Source: Anaerobacillus alkalilacustris
GTDB taxonomy: Bacteria > Bacillota > Bacilli > Bacillales > Anaerobacillaceae
Direction of reading: 5' to 3'
Assembly (NCBI RefSeq): GCF_001866005.1
Contig: NZ_MLQR01000033.1
Coordinates: forward strand, 1-62,827
Length of the DNA: 62,827 nt
Shown piece after piece: positions 56,063-62,827 of the stretch (position 1 is the first letter of the stretch; each line of letters opens with the position of its first letter). Under the pieces are notes generated by a model that worked only from the letters and a program-made list of their open reading frames with translations, ran no database searches and had not been told where the DNA came from. A program made the position numbers and the translations under genes.

Positions 56063-57058
56063 TTATAGTTGATTTATATTCAACTTGTCAACGCTTTCAC
56101 GAATAATAATTTTAAATTTAGACAAAGTTTTTTTTGAAATTTTTTCTCCATTCACTAACTTTACGATACTATTTGCCGCCATTCTCCCTGCATCCTGATA
56201 AAAAAATTTAGCCGTCGTCAAGCCTGGATTCATCATTTCAGTCACTTCATACCCTCCAAAACCAGTGATTGACAGATCTTTTGGAATTGTTAACCCGTTC
56301 ATGTAAGCCGCCTTAAGAGCTCCGATTGCAATATTATCCGTTGCACATACAATCATTGACGGTTGGTATTCTTTAATGATGGAAGGCACCTTTATTAAAG
56401 CTTCAGCAATTTTAAAGCTTGTTTCAAAATATTTCACTTCACAACCTTTTATTTCTTGCATAGCCTTTTTAAAACCTTCTTTTCGTTTTACTCCAACAGC
56501 AATATCTTTTTCACTTACACCTAAATATGCTATCTTTCGATGGCCTTGCTCAAGAACATATTTCCCTAATTCATAAGCTGCTTCATAATCATTATGAACG
56601 ATACTATACAACTGTTGATGTTCTTGACCAACCACTATAACTGGTATCTGGATCGTCTTAATTATTTCTATGTGTCTTTCAGTAATCTCAGTTGCAAGTA
56701 AAATAATCCCCGCAACCTTTTGCTTTGTTAATGTTAGAATACTTTCGATTTCACGTTCTAAATCTAGACTCGTATTCGAAACAAACATTTGATAGTTACA
56801 TTCTCTAAGAAACTCGTCAATACCAATTAACGTTCTAGCTGTTGCATAAGAATCTAGACGCGGTACAATAATTCCAATGATATTAGTTTTTTTCGCTTTA
56901 AGGCTTTGAGCGAAAGTGTTAGGCATATATCCGGTTTCTTCCATTACTTTTTCAATCTTTTTTTTCGTTTTATCACTGATCGAACCACCGTTTAAATATC
57001 TGGAAACCGTACTTTTAGCTACTCCAGCTATTTTAGCGATATCTGCAATTGTATTCAT
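56063..57058 (-). CDS. LacI family sucrose operon repressor, ScrR-like
   Basis: This 331-residue LacI-type repressor has the HTH IADIAKIAGVAKSTVSRYLN at residues 4-23 and a hinge with NTFAQSLKAKKTNIIG. The effector domain follows (SITGFGGYEVTEM). The segment NGGSISDKTKKKI is typical of ScrR-like members. It is encoded directly upstream of, and in the same direction as, the sucrose PTS gene, with three operators between. It does not belong to the paralogous LacI pair at 12.6-15.1 kb. Confidence 0.88.
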   Translation of the reverse strand: MNTIADIAKIAGVAKSTVSRYLNGGSISDKTKKKIEKVMEETGYMPNTFAQSLKAKKTNIIGIIVPRLDSYATARTLIGIDEFLRECNYQMFVSNTSLDLEREIESILTLTKQKVAGIILLATEITERHIEIIKTIQIPVIVVGQEHQQLYSIVHNDYEAAYELGKYVLEQGHRKIAYLGVSEKDIAVGVKRKEGFKKAMQEIKGCEVKYFETSFKIAEALIKVPSIIKEYQPSMIVCATDNIAIGALKAAYMNGLTIPKDLSITGFGGYEVTEMMNPGLTTAKFFYQDAGRMAANSIVKLVNGEKISKKTLSKFKIIIRESVDKLNINQL

Positions 57059-57136
57059 GCTCTCAACTCCGAATTCATCTTTTCTTTCACATCTTGTTTT
57101 AGAAATTTTTAGTCACCCTGAGGAGATCTTAACTCC

Positions 57137-57859
57137 TTATCTAAGATTATACGTTTCACGGGCTAATATTTCTAGAATATATACGACTGGGATCTGCGTC
57201 GTAATATTCGAACCTTCAAATCGTTCTTCTGTAACATAGTAGGGGATATTTAGATGAGAAATTTTCGCAATCGTTGAATGTTTACTATTTGTTATACTAA
57301 TAACCTTACTTCCTTCTTGGTTTAATTGATGAATATGATTAACCGTATAAGGATTTTCTCCTGATACAGATAAAGCAATTGTAACACTATTATGTAATAT
57401 ATTTGAATGAATTGGAAAATGAGGATCTTTAATATACATCGAAAACTTCCCTAAACTCGAAAAATACCTCGCACCATATTCAGCTAAAATTCCCGAACTA
57501 CCTATTCCAATAAAAATGACCGTATCTGCTTTTGCTACTAAAGCAGCCGCTTGTTTAATAATTTCAGATAAATTCCCTGATAACGTACGTTCAAAAAATT
57601 CTGTAATCGATTGTTCGCCGGTCTTAATCACTGATTTTTCATTATTTTCTACATACAGTTTCAGCTTTACTTTAAATTCTGAAAAACCTTCACAACCAAT
57701 TTTCCGGCAAAAACGCAATATGGTAGCTGTTGAAACATGGGTTTCGTCTGCTAATTCTCTTATTCGCATATAAGCAACTTTATCAGCATGTCGAGTGATA
57801 TAGTTGTACAAGGTCATATCAAGTTCATTAAATGAAGCAATTTCTTCATTGGTAAACAT
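57137..57859 (-). CDS. MurR/RpiR family transcriptional regulator
   Basis: The 240-residue regulator has an N-terminal RpiR HTH (IRELADETHVSTATILRFCRKIG, about 36-58) and a C-terminal SIS phosphosugar-binding domain (FIGIGSSGILAEYGARYF; ITNSKHSTIAKI). It is divergent from the GH4 gene across about 210 bp and probably senses a phosphosugar made from the same substrate. A palindrome in the gap may be its operator. The ATG follows AAGGGGAAAG. Confidence 0.9.
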   Translation of the reverse strand: MFTNEEIASFNELDMTLYNYITRHADKVAYMRIRELADETHVSTATILRFCRKIGCEGFSEFKVKLKLYVENNEKSVIKTGEQSITEFFERTLSGNLSEIIKQAAALVAKADTVIFIGIGSSGILAEYGARYFSSLGKFSMYIKDPHFPIHSNILHNSVTIALSVSGENPYTVNHIHQLNQEGSKVISITNSKHSTIAKISHLNIPYYVTEERFEGSNITTQIPVVYILEILARETYNLR

Positions 57860-57974
57860 ATCACTTTCCCCTTCCCTAAAATGTTCTTCTTTATTTTACC
57901 ATAACACCGAAGAGAAAACATGCTGTAACATCTATGAAACAAATAACTGTATCTGTAATAAAGAACAAGATGAT

Positions 57975-57992
57975 GAAAGCGTATATACTTTC
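57975..57992. promoter_or_regulatory. Palindrome between rpiR-type gene and GH4 gene
   Basis: GAAAG-CGTATATA-CTTTC is an 18-bp near-palindrome in the middle of the divergent gap. It could be the RpiR operator. Its left half also resembles a weak cre (TGAAAGCG). Confidence 0.45.
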
Positions 57993-58070
57993 CGTCTTTT
58001 CTTCCATACAATTAGTTTGTAGATTAGTAAATAACAATTTCTTGTTTAAAAATATCCGGAGGTGCAAGTT

Positions 58071-59408
58071 ATGACAAAAGGATTAAAAATCGCAACAATT
58101 GGTGGAGGCTCTAGTTACACACCAGAATTAGTAGAAGGCTTTATTAAACGTTATGATGAACTACCAATTCGTGAGCTTTGGTTAGTAGATATTGAAGCAG
58201 GGAAAGAAAAAATGGAAATCGTTGGAAACTTAGCAAAACGTATGATTGAAAAAGCTGGTTTACCAATTGATGTTCACTTAACACTAGATCGTCGCGCAGC
58301 TTTAAAAGATGCAGACTTCGTTACTACACAGTTCCGTGTCGGTCTATTAGAAGCTCGTGCTAAAGACGAAAGAATTCCTCTTAAGTATGGTGTTCTTGGT
58401 CAAGAGACTAATGGCCCAGGTGGATTATTTAAAGGATTACGTACGATCCCAGTAATTCTAGATATTTGTAAAGACATGGAAGAGTTATGTCCAAACGCAT
58501 GGTTAATTAACTTCACAAATCCAGCAGGTATGGTAACGGAAGCGGTCCTACGTTACTCAAACATTAAGAAAGTAGTTGGTTTATGTAACGTTCCAATCGG
58601 CATTGAGATGGGGATTGCGAAGTTATTAGATGTTGACCATTCTCGTATCCGTATTGATTTTGCTGGATTAAACCATATGGTTTATGGGTTAGATGTTTAT
58701 GTTGATGGCGTAAGTGTAAGAGAAGAAGTAATTGAAAAGTTAACAGATCCTGCAAATAGCAGTTTTGTTAAAAATATTGAAGGTATTGGTTGGGAGCCAG
58801 AGTTTATTAAATCATTAGGTGTTCTAACTTGTCCTTACCACATGTACTACTATAAAACGAGACAAATGCTTGAAAAAGATCTAAAAAACGCTGATGGTGA
58901 AGGAACACGTGCCGAAGTGGTACAGAAGCTAGAAACTGAATTATTCGAGCTATACAAAGATCCAAACTTAGCGATCAAACCACCTCAATTAGAAAAACGT
59001 GGTGGAGCATACTATTCAGATGCTGCAGTCCGTTTAATTACGTCGATTTACACGGACAAACGTGATATTCAACCAGTAAATACAATGAACAATGGCGCTA
59101 TTGCTAGTATTCCAGCAGATTCTGCAGTTGAAATTAGCTGTGTGATCACAAAAGATGGTCCAAAGCCAATTGCAATTGGTGACCTTCCAGTTCCAGTACG
59201 CGGACTTGTTCAACAAATTAAATCGTTTGAGCGTATTGGTGCAGAAGCTGCTGTAACAGGAGACTACAATACTGCTGTTCTAGCAATGACAATTAATCCA
59301 CTTAGCCCATCTGATACGATCGCAAAACAAATCGTAGATGAAATGATGGAAGCTCACAAAGAGCATTTACCACAGTTTTTTGGTAAAAAAGAAGTTGTAA
59401 AAGCATAA
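58071..59408 (+). CDS. licH: GH4 6-phospho-beta-glucosidase
   Basis: This NAD- and metal-dependent glycosidase hydrolyses phosphorylated disaccharides such as cellobiose 6-phosphate. The 445-residue protein has the Rossmann glycines [30 protein letters not shown] and [10 protein letters not shown], whose CN-P form is typical of the 6-phospho-beta-glucosidase branch. [13 protein letters not shown] follows. I chose the ATG at 58071, 8 nt after GGAGG; a GTG at 58062 overlaps the site. No PTS gene for beta-glucosides is in the window, so its substrate must enter through a permease encoded elsewhere. Confidence 0.9.
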   Translation: MTKGLKIATIGGGSSYTPELVEGFIKRYDELPIRELWLVDIEAGKEKMEIVGNLAKRMIEKAGLPIDVHLTLDRRAALKDADFVTTQFRVGLLEARAKDERIPLKYGVLGQETNGPGGLFKGLRTIPVILDICKDMEELCPNAWLINFTNPAGMVTEAVLRYSNIKKVVGLCNVPIGIEMGIAKLLDVDHSRIRIDFAGLNHMVYGLDVYVDGVSVREEVIEKLTDPANSSFVKNIEGIGWEPEFIKSLGVLTCPYHMYYYKTRQMLEKDLKNADGEGTRAEVVQKLETELFELYKDPNLAIKPPQLEKRGGAYYSDAAVRLITSIYTDKRDIQPVNTMNNGAIASIPADSAVEISCVITKDGPKPIAIGDLPVPVRGLVQQIKSFERIGAEAAVTGDYNTAVLAMTINPLSPSDTIAKQIVDEMMEAHKEHLPQFFGKKEVVKA

Positions 59409-59423
59409 TAACGTAATCACACT

Positions 59424-59460
59424 AGCTGAGCTTAAGGAGAATACTTAAGTTCAGCTTTTT
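59424..59460 (+). terminator. Terminator after the GH4 gene
   Basis: The stem AGCTGAGCTTAAG / CTTAAGTTCAGCT has one mismatch and is followed by five Ts, 15 bp after the stop. Confidence 0.88.
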
Positions 59461-59574
59461 ATAGTTAGCGTTTCTTCATATTATATTCTTGCTACTTGTA
59501 AGACTTCTTACTTCAGATCATTTCAAATTGTACCTATACTTCAACTATTACGCTCCTTACAATCATCTAAAAGA

Positions 59575-59979
59575 TTAATAACGAAGTATCGTTTTTGTAT
59601 ACTCTGCAAAATCAACTAAATGATTGTCGAGAATTTTTTGCAAGATCTCTAAATTAAGTTCTTGATAATCATGGACAGCAATATTTCTAAAACCCTCCAT
59701 TGCTTTCATTTTATTTGAAAGGGAAGAAGAAATAATCCCTTCGTTTTCTAAAAAGTAAAACGCGTCTCTACTGTTCTGCGGCAAACCTAATTTTTTCTCT
59801 GCAACAATATGCATAGCAAGATCTATACTAGCTTCGCAAGCACGTTGCAAATTTAAAACGACAGAATCTTGTTTTGTGTAGTTTTTTAAATTAGAAGGTG
59901 TATCGGCATATTCCTCATGAATCCGTCTAATACATCTTTCAATCATACTTATTTTATTTAAAATAACATCATTTTTCAT
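59575..59979 (-). CDS. hepT: HepT-like HEPN toxin (DUF86)
   Basis: This is a candidate RNase toxin of a type VII HEPN/MNT toxin-antitoxin module. The 134-residue, all-helical protein keeps the catalytic motif R-X4-H-X-Y as FRNIAVHDY (Arg98, His103, Tyr105). I chose the ATG at 59979, 6 nt after GTGGG, which overlaps the end of the antitoxin frame. In characterised pairs the partner MntA inactivates HepT by AMPylating the motif tyrosine. Here the partner gene is interrupted, while this reading frame and motif are intact. Confidence 0.85.
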   Translation of the reverse strand: MKNDVILNKISMIERCIRRIHEEYADTPSNLKNYTKQDSVVLNLQRACEASIDLAMHIVAEKKLGLPQNSRDAFYFLENEGIISSSLSNKMKAMEGFRNIAVHDYQELNLEILQKILDNHLVDFAEYTKTILRY

Positions 59980-60373
59980 AAATAGACCCACTTTCATCTA
60001 TCCTTTTCAATATAGGTAAACGCTCCTCATTTAATTTCGTATACATTTTTAGAGCCTTTAATTCAAATTCAGCTTTCTTTTGTTCATCCGAACAATATAT
60101 AACTTTACCAGTATATATGACTTGTGCTTGAAAAACTGTGCTTGCCTGATTCAAATCGATTAAGTCTACATCACGATTTAGTTTAGAGGCAAGTTCTTAG
60201 GAAATCATGAATAAGTGATAACTATCTATCTTTTGATTATTTAAGAATGCAACATCAAAATCACTATGTTTATTTGCAGTTCCTTTTACTGTTGATCCAA
60301 ACAAAATAATAAAAAATGGAGATAAGTTTTCAGCTAAATGTTCAATAATTATTTTCTGTTTATCTTTCTACAC
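59969..60373 (-). pseudogene. mntA: MntA-like nucleotidyltransferase antitoxin with two in-frame stops
   Basis: Read from GTG at 60373, 8 nt after GGAGG, the second codon is TAG (60370-60368). The frame then continues through the MNT motif FGSTVKGTANKHSDFDVAF, giving the GS-X10-D-X-D pattern. A TAA at 60199-60197 then interrupts it, after which the rest (DVDLIDLNQASTVFQAQVIY ...) runs to the stop at 59969, overlapping hepT. Length and order are otherwise those of a normal MntA. Only the C-terminal 61 residues remain as an open frame with ATG. It appears inactivated by nonsense changes unless these are sequencing errors. Confidence 0.85.
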
Positions 60374-60454
60374 TTTGAAAACCTCCAAATTCTTATAAGA
60401 AATCATCTATTCTGTTGTGATTTAGATACCTAAACTTTTCAATTTCCTTATCTT

Positions 60455-60490
60455 TTGAGGTGGGTGTCTTACCGCCCCTTAAGAGTGGGA
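60455..60490 (+). repeat. IS200/IS605-type end relic A
   Basis: The + strand segment TTGAGGTGGGTGTCTTACCG then CCCCTTAAGAGTGGG is the reverse complement, with few differences, of 61496-61531. It also resembles 640-672 and 5431-5455. It overlaps the 3' end of the MNT gene and supplies its last six codons and stop. Confidence 0.6.
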
Positions 60491-60783
60491 AAAATTTCAA
60501 TCCCTGAATTATCTATGTGTTCTGCTAATTTTTGATTAGAAATACTCTCGTAATGGATAACGTCAAAAAAATAAGGAAGTGGATACTCTTCATTTAAAAT
60601 GTCACTCAAGCCTGCCACTATTTTTCCGTTAATACTTTCACCAAAAATTGCAATATCAACATCTGAACCTTTTTTATAGTTTCCCAGTGCTCGACTACCA
60701 AAAACCTTTACTCTCTCTATTTCAGCATACTTTTTTATCGCCTTAGTTATATAATGCAAATCTTTATCTAATAACCCAAACAT
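60469..60783 (-). CDS. MNT-type minimal nucleotidyltransferase (second HEPN/MNT module)
   Basis: The 104-residue protein has the nucleotidyltransferase motif VFGSRALGNYKKGSDVDIAI, matching GS-X10-D-X-D. It lies 4 bp downstream of an HI0074-type HEPN gene, the order typical of that subgroup. The last six residues (PTLKGR) and the stop codon are encoded by an IS-like repeat, so the natural C-terminus may have been replaced. It is a probable antitoxin or nucleotidyltransferase partner of the HEPN protein. Confidence 0.85.
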   Translation of the reverse strand: MFGLLDKDLHYITKAIKKYAEIERVKVFGSRALGNYKKGSDVDIAIFGESINGKIVAGLSDILNEEYPLPYFFDVIHYESISNQKLAEHIDNSGIEIFPTLKGR

Positions 60784-60787
60784 CGAA

Positions 60788-61186
60788 TCATTCCTCTAGT
60801 AGTTTTTCATATAATTTTTTTAATTCTGGTAAGAATTCTGTTTTAATTTCATTAACTAGTTTTTCTGCTAATGCATCATCATAAGTGTGTGTCGTTAGGT
60901 TTCGCTTAGCTAAAGCATCTAACCATACGTGCCCATCATTTATTAACTCTATTTGATATGCTTGTTTTATTGTTTCCCTCGGACTTTTGACCACATAACC
61001 TTGTGCTTCTAAGTAATCCTTTAAAACCTTCCATGCCAATTCAAATGTCATTTCAAAAAATTGAATAATCCCCGCCCGTTCTAATTCTGTACTTATTGGC
61101 TGATTAGAATATTTTTCAAGTAGCAAATAGGATTTCTCAAAATTTTCAAACCTTTGCTTCCATCTGATATCCTTCAATGAATCCAT
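60788..61186 (-). CDS. HI0074-family HEPN protein (nucleotidyltransferase substrate-binding type)
   Basis: The 132-residue helical protein has the family segments FEMTFELAWKVLKDYLEAQG and SPRETIKQAYQIELI. It keeps an R-X4-H-X-Y motif as KRNLTTHTY near residue 100. It is the first gene of a two-gene module with the downstream MNT protein. Members are known as partners of minimal nucleotidyltransferases (HI0073/HI0074) and as HEPN toxins. It lies directly upstream of the HepT/MntA-type pair, which has the opposite gene order. Confidence 0.85.
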   Translation of the reverse strand: MDSLKDIRWKQRFENFEKSYLLLEKYSNQPISTELERAGIIQFFEMTFELAWKVLKDYLEAQGYVVKSPRETIKQAYQIELINDGHVWLDALAKRNLTTHTYDDALAEKLVNEIKTEFLPELKKLYEKLLEE

Positions 61187-61395
61187 TATAAACCCCCATC
61201 CTCTACAAACGCTCTTTTTGTCTTTTATTCTATCATTATATCCTCATTTCCTCTTAATTATTAAAGGATTTCTCCGAATATGAATAATCCTAAATCCTTT
61301 TTTTCAACACTTGAAAAAGACATTAACAATTAAAACCTCCATGTTTCTTTAAATAAACCCAACTTTAAAAAGATTTAAAGGGGCTGGGACAAAAG

Positions 61396-61410
61396 TGTCT
61401 GACACTTTGT
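61396..61410. other. Short palindrome in a non-coding stretch
   Basis: AAGTGTC-T-GACACTT follows GGGGCTGGGACAAA, a phrase often seen in intergenic DNA of Bacillales. The 61187-61495 stretch holds no supported gene. Confidence 0.3.
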
Positions 61411-61495
61411 TTTAAAAGTTAATTGTCATAAACTCAACTTTCCCTCATCTTTTATTGGCATAATTAAGTTTCTACTGTACGTAACCATTTTTTAT

Positions 61496-61563
61496 CCCAC
61501 TCTTAAGGGGCAAGTAAGACCCCCACCTCAAAACGTAAGAAAATCGAGAAGTTTAGGTGGGGG
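61496..61563 (-). repeat. IS200/IS605-type end relic B with hairpin
   Basis: It carries CCCACTCTTAAGGGGC ... GTAAGACCCCCACCTCAAA, the inverted counterpart of relic A. The hairpin CCCCCACCT / AGGTGGGGG (61520-61528 and 61555-61563) follows, then GATGAAGGAAAACCCCCACTG. Such G/C hairpins are typical of IS200/IS605 ends, where TnpB-linked guide-RNA scaffolds also lie. No tnpA or tnpB is attached here. Confidence 0.55.
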
Positions 61564-61755
61564 ATGAAGGAAAACCCCCACTGATTGAAGTTCAGCTTTA
61601 TAGTTCACAATTTCTGTTATGAAACTAACACCAATTATTAAAACGATAATATCGACCGTTCTTCTATAAAAATATGTTATTATGTACGCAATAAGAATTC
61701 CTATAATTGGAGTACTTATAATGCTAGACCATTTGTATTTAATGTATTTAATCAA
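61528..61755 (-). pseudogene. Small membrane protein fragment running into an IS relic
   Basis: A 75-codon frame starts with TTG and has two hydrophobic segments (IISTPIIGILIAYIITYF; VDIIVLIIGVSFITEIV). Its last 17 codons are read from the IS-like hairpin, so the original C-terminus was probably lost. There is no ribosome binding site. It is likely a remnant rather than a working gene. Confidence 0.3.
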
Positions 61756-61868
61756 TATTTATAAATTCACCACTTAATATTAAATAGTTTCTCTCAAAAA
61801 AATTCTGTGATCGTTAAGGTCAATTATTATCAGTCTATCGGCTTCTTTAACATTCGGACTTAATCTCG

Positions 61869-62208
61869 TTAGACTCTATAATTCTTCTCTTCAATAAATA
61901 GATTAGGGATAATAGGATAATAAGCAGAGGACCTCTTATAAACTCCGACCAGTGACCATACTAAAATAACTCCTAAAATTTGAATAGAAGCCAGTTTTCC
62001 CTTTTCTTTTTGTTTGCCAAGGACGAAAAAATAATAAAGTAGGCTAAAAGCAAGAATAGCTAAAAAATTATTCTCTGTGAACTGAAGTAAACAGAATAAC
62101 CATTGAACCCATAAGTGTCCAGCTTTGTTTAATTTGTTGGGAGACCTCATTCATTTCATAATCGTTTAGCTTAACATTTTTTAGGTCCACTTTATTTTTT
62201 AGTTTCAT
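61869..62208 (-). pseudogene. Frameshifted small membrane protein
   Basis: From ATG at 62208 the frame encodes MKLKNKVDLKNVKLNDYEMN ... SMVILFTSVHRE and stops. The next frame, overlapping from about 62085, continues ENNFLAILAFSLLYYFFVLG, then a basic loop and IQILGVILVWSLVGVYKR. Joined by one frameshift, these give a two- to three-span membrane protein. The upstream region is cut by the ISL3-type element 49 bp away. I do not recognise the family. Confidence 0.4.
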
Positions 62209-62335
62209 AATATGAAAGTCTATGAAAAACACTGCTATAACGGATAAAACAAAAGTGGCTCTTCGCTAATTTCTATTGGAACACAAGATTTCATAAAGAA
62301 TAATAGTCTAGTAATCTTCTCAACTTTTACTAGGG

Positions 62336-62394
62336 TTTCATACTTAAAATCGACCGTCAAGGAAACCACTTGACCGACGATTTTAAGTATGAAA
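62336..62394. terminator. Long hairpin between ISL3-type transposase and IS end
   Basis: The arms TTTCATACTTAAAATCG and CGATTTTAAGTATGAAA pair perfectly over 17 bp. They extend inward with two mismatches to CCGTCAAG / CTTGACCG. It lies 30 bp after the transposase stop and may stop transcription into or out of the IS. Confidence 0.6.
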
Positions 62395-62423
62395 GTGCAT
62401 AGTTAGATTGAGAAGGAGATAAT

Positions 62424-62827
62424 CTAAGCATGTGGCTTCACTTCTAACTTAAACTTGTTAGCTGTTGCATAGATCATGGCAATAAAGTTTTCGATTGATC
62501 GGTAGCCTCTTGCTTTCCGCTTCGATGCTTGAACAAGGCTATTAATTCCTTCAAGTAAACCATTGGTCATCCTTGAGGTGAACCAACGTAAGATGCCTTT
62601 TTCATGTTTTTTGAGTGAACGAGCAACTTCTACCATGGGCTCTAAACGAGACCGTATAGCCCAGTTGTACCAATCATCAAAATACCAACCTGAAAATAGT
62701 TGGCTTGTAGACCAAAGTCCCTGCAGAGCTAGTCTTAACCGATAAGCCTTAGCTGTATTCAAATGACTATCTTTTAACTTCATAAGCTTTTCTTGTTGGT
62801 ACTGCGATAGGTTTTGTGAGTTTTTCA
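62424..62827 (-). CDS. ISL3 family transposase, C-terminal part (truncated by window end)
   Basis: The frame is open to the end of the window, so the start codon is outside it; the ATG at 62783 is internal. Visible residues include SQNLSQYQQEKLMKLKDSHL and then WTSRMTNGLLEGINS-like RWFTSRMTNGLLEGINSLVQ, KRKARGYRSIENFIAMIYA. The N-G-L-x-E-G-x-N motif holds the last catalytic glutamate of the DDE fold in ISL3 enzymes. The C-terminus looks complete. Confidence 0.88.
   Translation of the reverse strand, partial: KNSQNLSQYQQEKLMKLKDSHLNTAKAYRLRLALQGLWSTSQLFSGWYFDDWYNWAIRSRLEPMVEVARSLKKHEKGILRWFTSRMTNGLLEGINSLVQASKRKARGYRSIENFIAMIYATANKFKLEVKPHA

Larger units (their letters stand above)
62257..62827 (-). 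mobile_element. ISL3-family insertion sequence (partial, runs off the window)
   Basis: The element is recognised by its transposase. A plausible terminal repeat starts at 62257 with GGCTCTTCGCTAATTTCTAT, an ISL3-like end. The other end lies beyond the window. A long hairpin follows the transposase stop. Confidence 0.65.

Noticed and set aside
61528..61563. TnpB guide-RNA gene at the 61.5 kb hairpin
   Set aside because: The hairpin looks like an IS200/IS605 end, but without tnpB or a clear element boundary an omega-RNA cannot be claimed.

Overview
The window comes from the chromosome of a low-GC, Gram-positive, endospore-forming bacterium of the Bacillaceae type. The evidence is AT-rich DNA, strong GGAGG-type ribosome binding sites, frequent TTG/GTG starts, CcpA-type cre sites, a XylR/xylO pair, Bacillus-style mannitol and ureide gene orders, and spore-associated DUF3794 proteins. 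Species cannot be named from the sequence alone. Almost all genes lie on the minus strand. I give start codons chosen from visible ribosome binding sites, so several genes are shorter than their maximal open frames.

Left part (0-30 kb) is a carbohydrate-use island. It begins with an IS200-like element (solo tnpA), then xylAB with divergent xylR and a clear xylO, a repeat-rich gap, a patatin-like lipase, and an alpha-galactoside ABC importer (MsmEFG type) with a GH36 alpha-galactosidase. Two tandem, clearly paralogous LacI regulators follow. Next is an alpha-glucoside PTS EIIBC, an endonuclease/exonuclease/phosphatase-fold protein that I interpret as a maltose-6'-phosphate phosphatase (MapP), and a GH13 alpha-glucosidase. 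Then come a polytopic membrane protein, a transaldolase-like gene, a possible free-standing 22-residue amphipathic peptide gene, a ROK sugar kinase and the mannitol genes mtlA-mtlR-mtlF-mtlD with two cre boxes.

Middle part (30-47.6 kb) is a ureide (allantoin) catabolic island. It holds a two-gene ChrA transporter, a gamma-glutamyltransferase-fold protein resembling oxamate amidohydrolase, an FAH-fold enzyme, an amidase, PucG and PucF, an ABC importer of the NrtA/SsuA type, a TRAP importer, allantoinase and the divergent regulator PucR. Imported allantoin can be followed to allantoate, ureidoglycine and oxalurate. The amidase plus oxamate-amidohydrolase-like pair suggests a hydrolytic end to the pathway in place of oxamate transcarbamylase, which is absent here. 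A decayed, frameshifted copy of the 3' end of the allantoinase gene sits between the two importers.

Right part (47.6-62.8 kb) is mixed. Two DUF3794 proteins flank a cysteine-rich orphan, and one of them is fused to a C-terminal Cys-Thr-Arg-Thr...Tyr-Lys-Asn-His domain. A multi-PAS protein ending in an XRE-type HTH and a small phage-like PDDEXK nuclease follow. A sucrose locus (sacA, EIIBC, ScrR-like repressor) has three identical-core GGAACCGGTTCC operators on helical phase. A RpiR regulator faces a GH4 6-phospho-glycosidase. Two HEPN/MNT modules follow: in one the MntA antitoxin carries two in-frame stops while the HepT toxin is intact; the other is bracketed by inverted IS200/IS605-like end relics. 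The window ends inside an ISL3-family element. No tRNA, rRNA or CRISPR array was seen.
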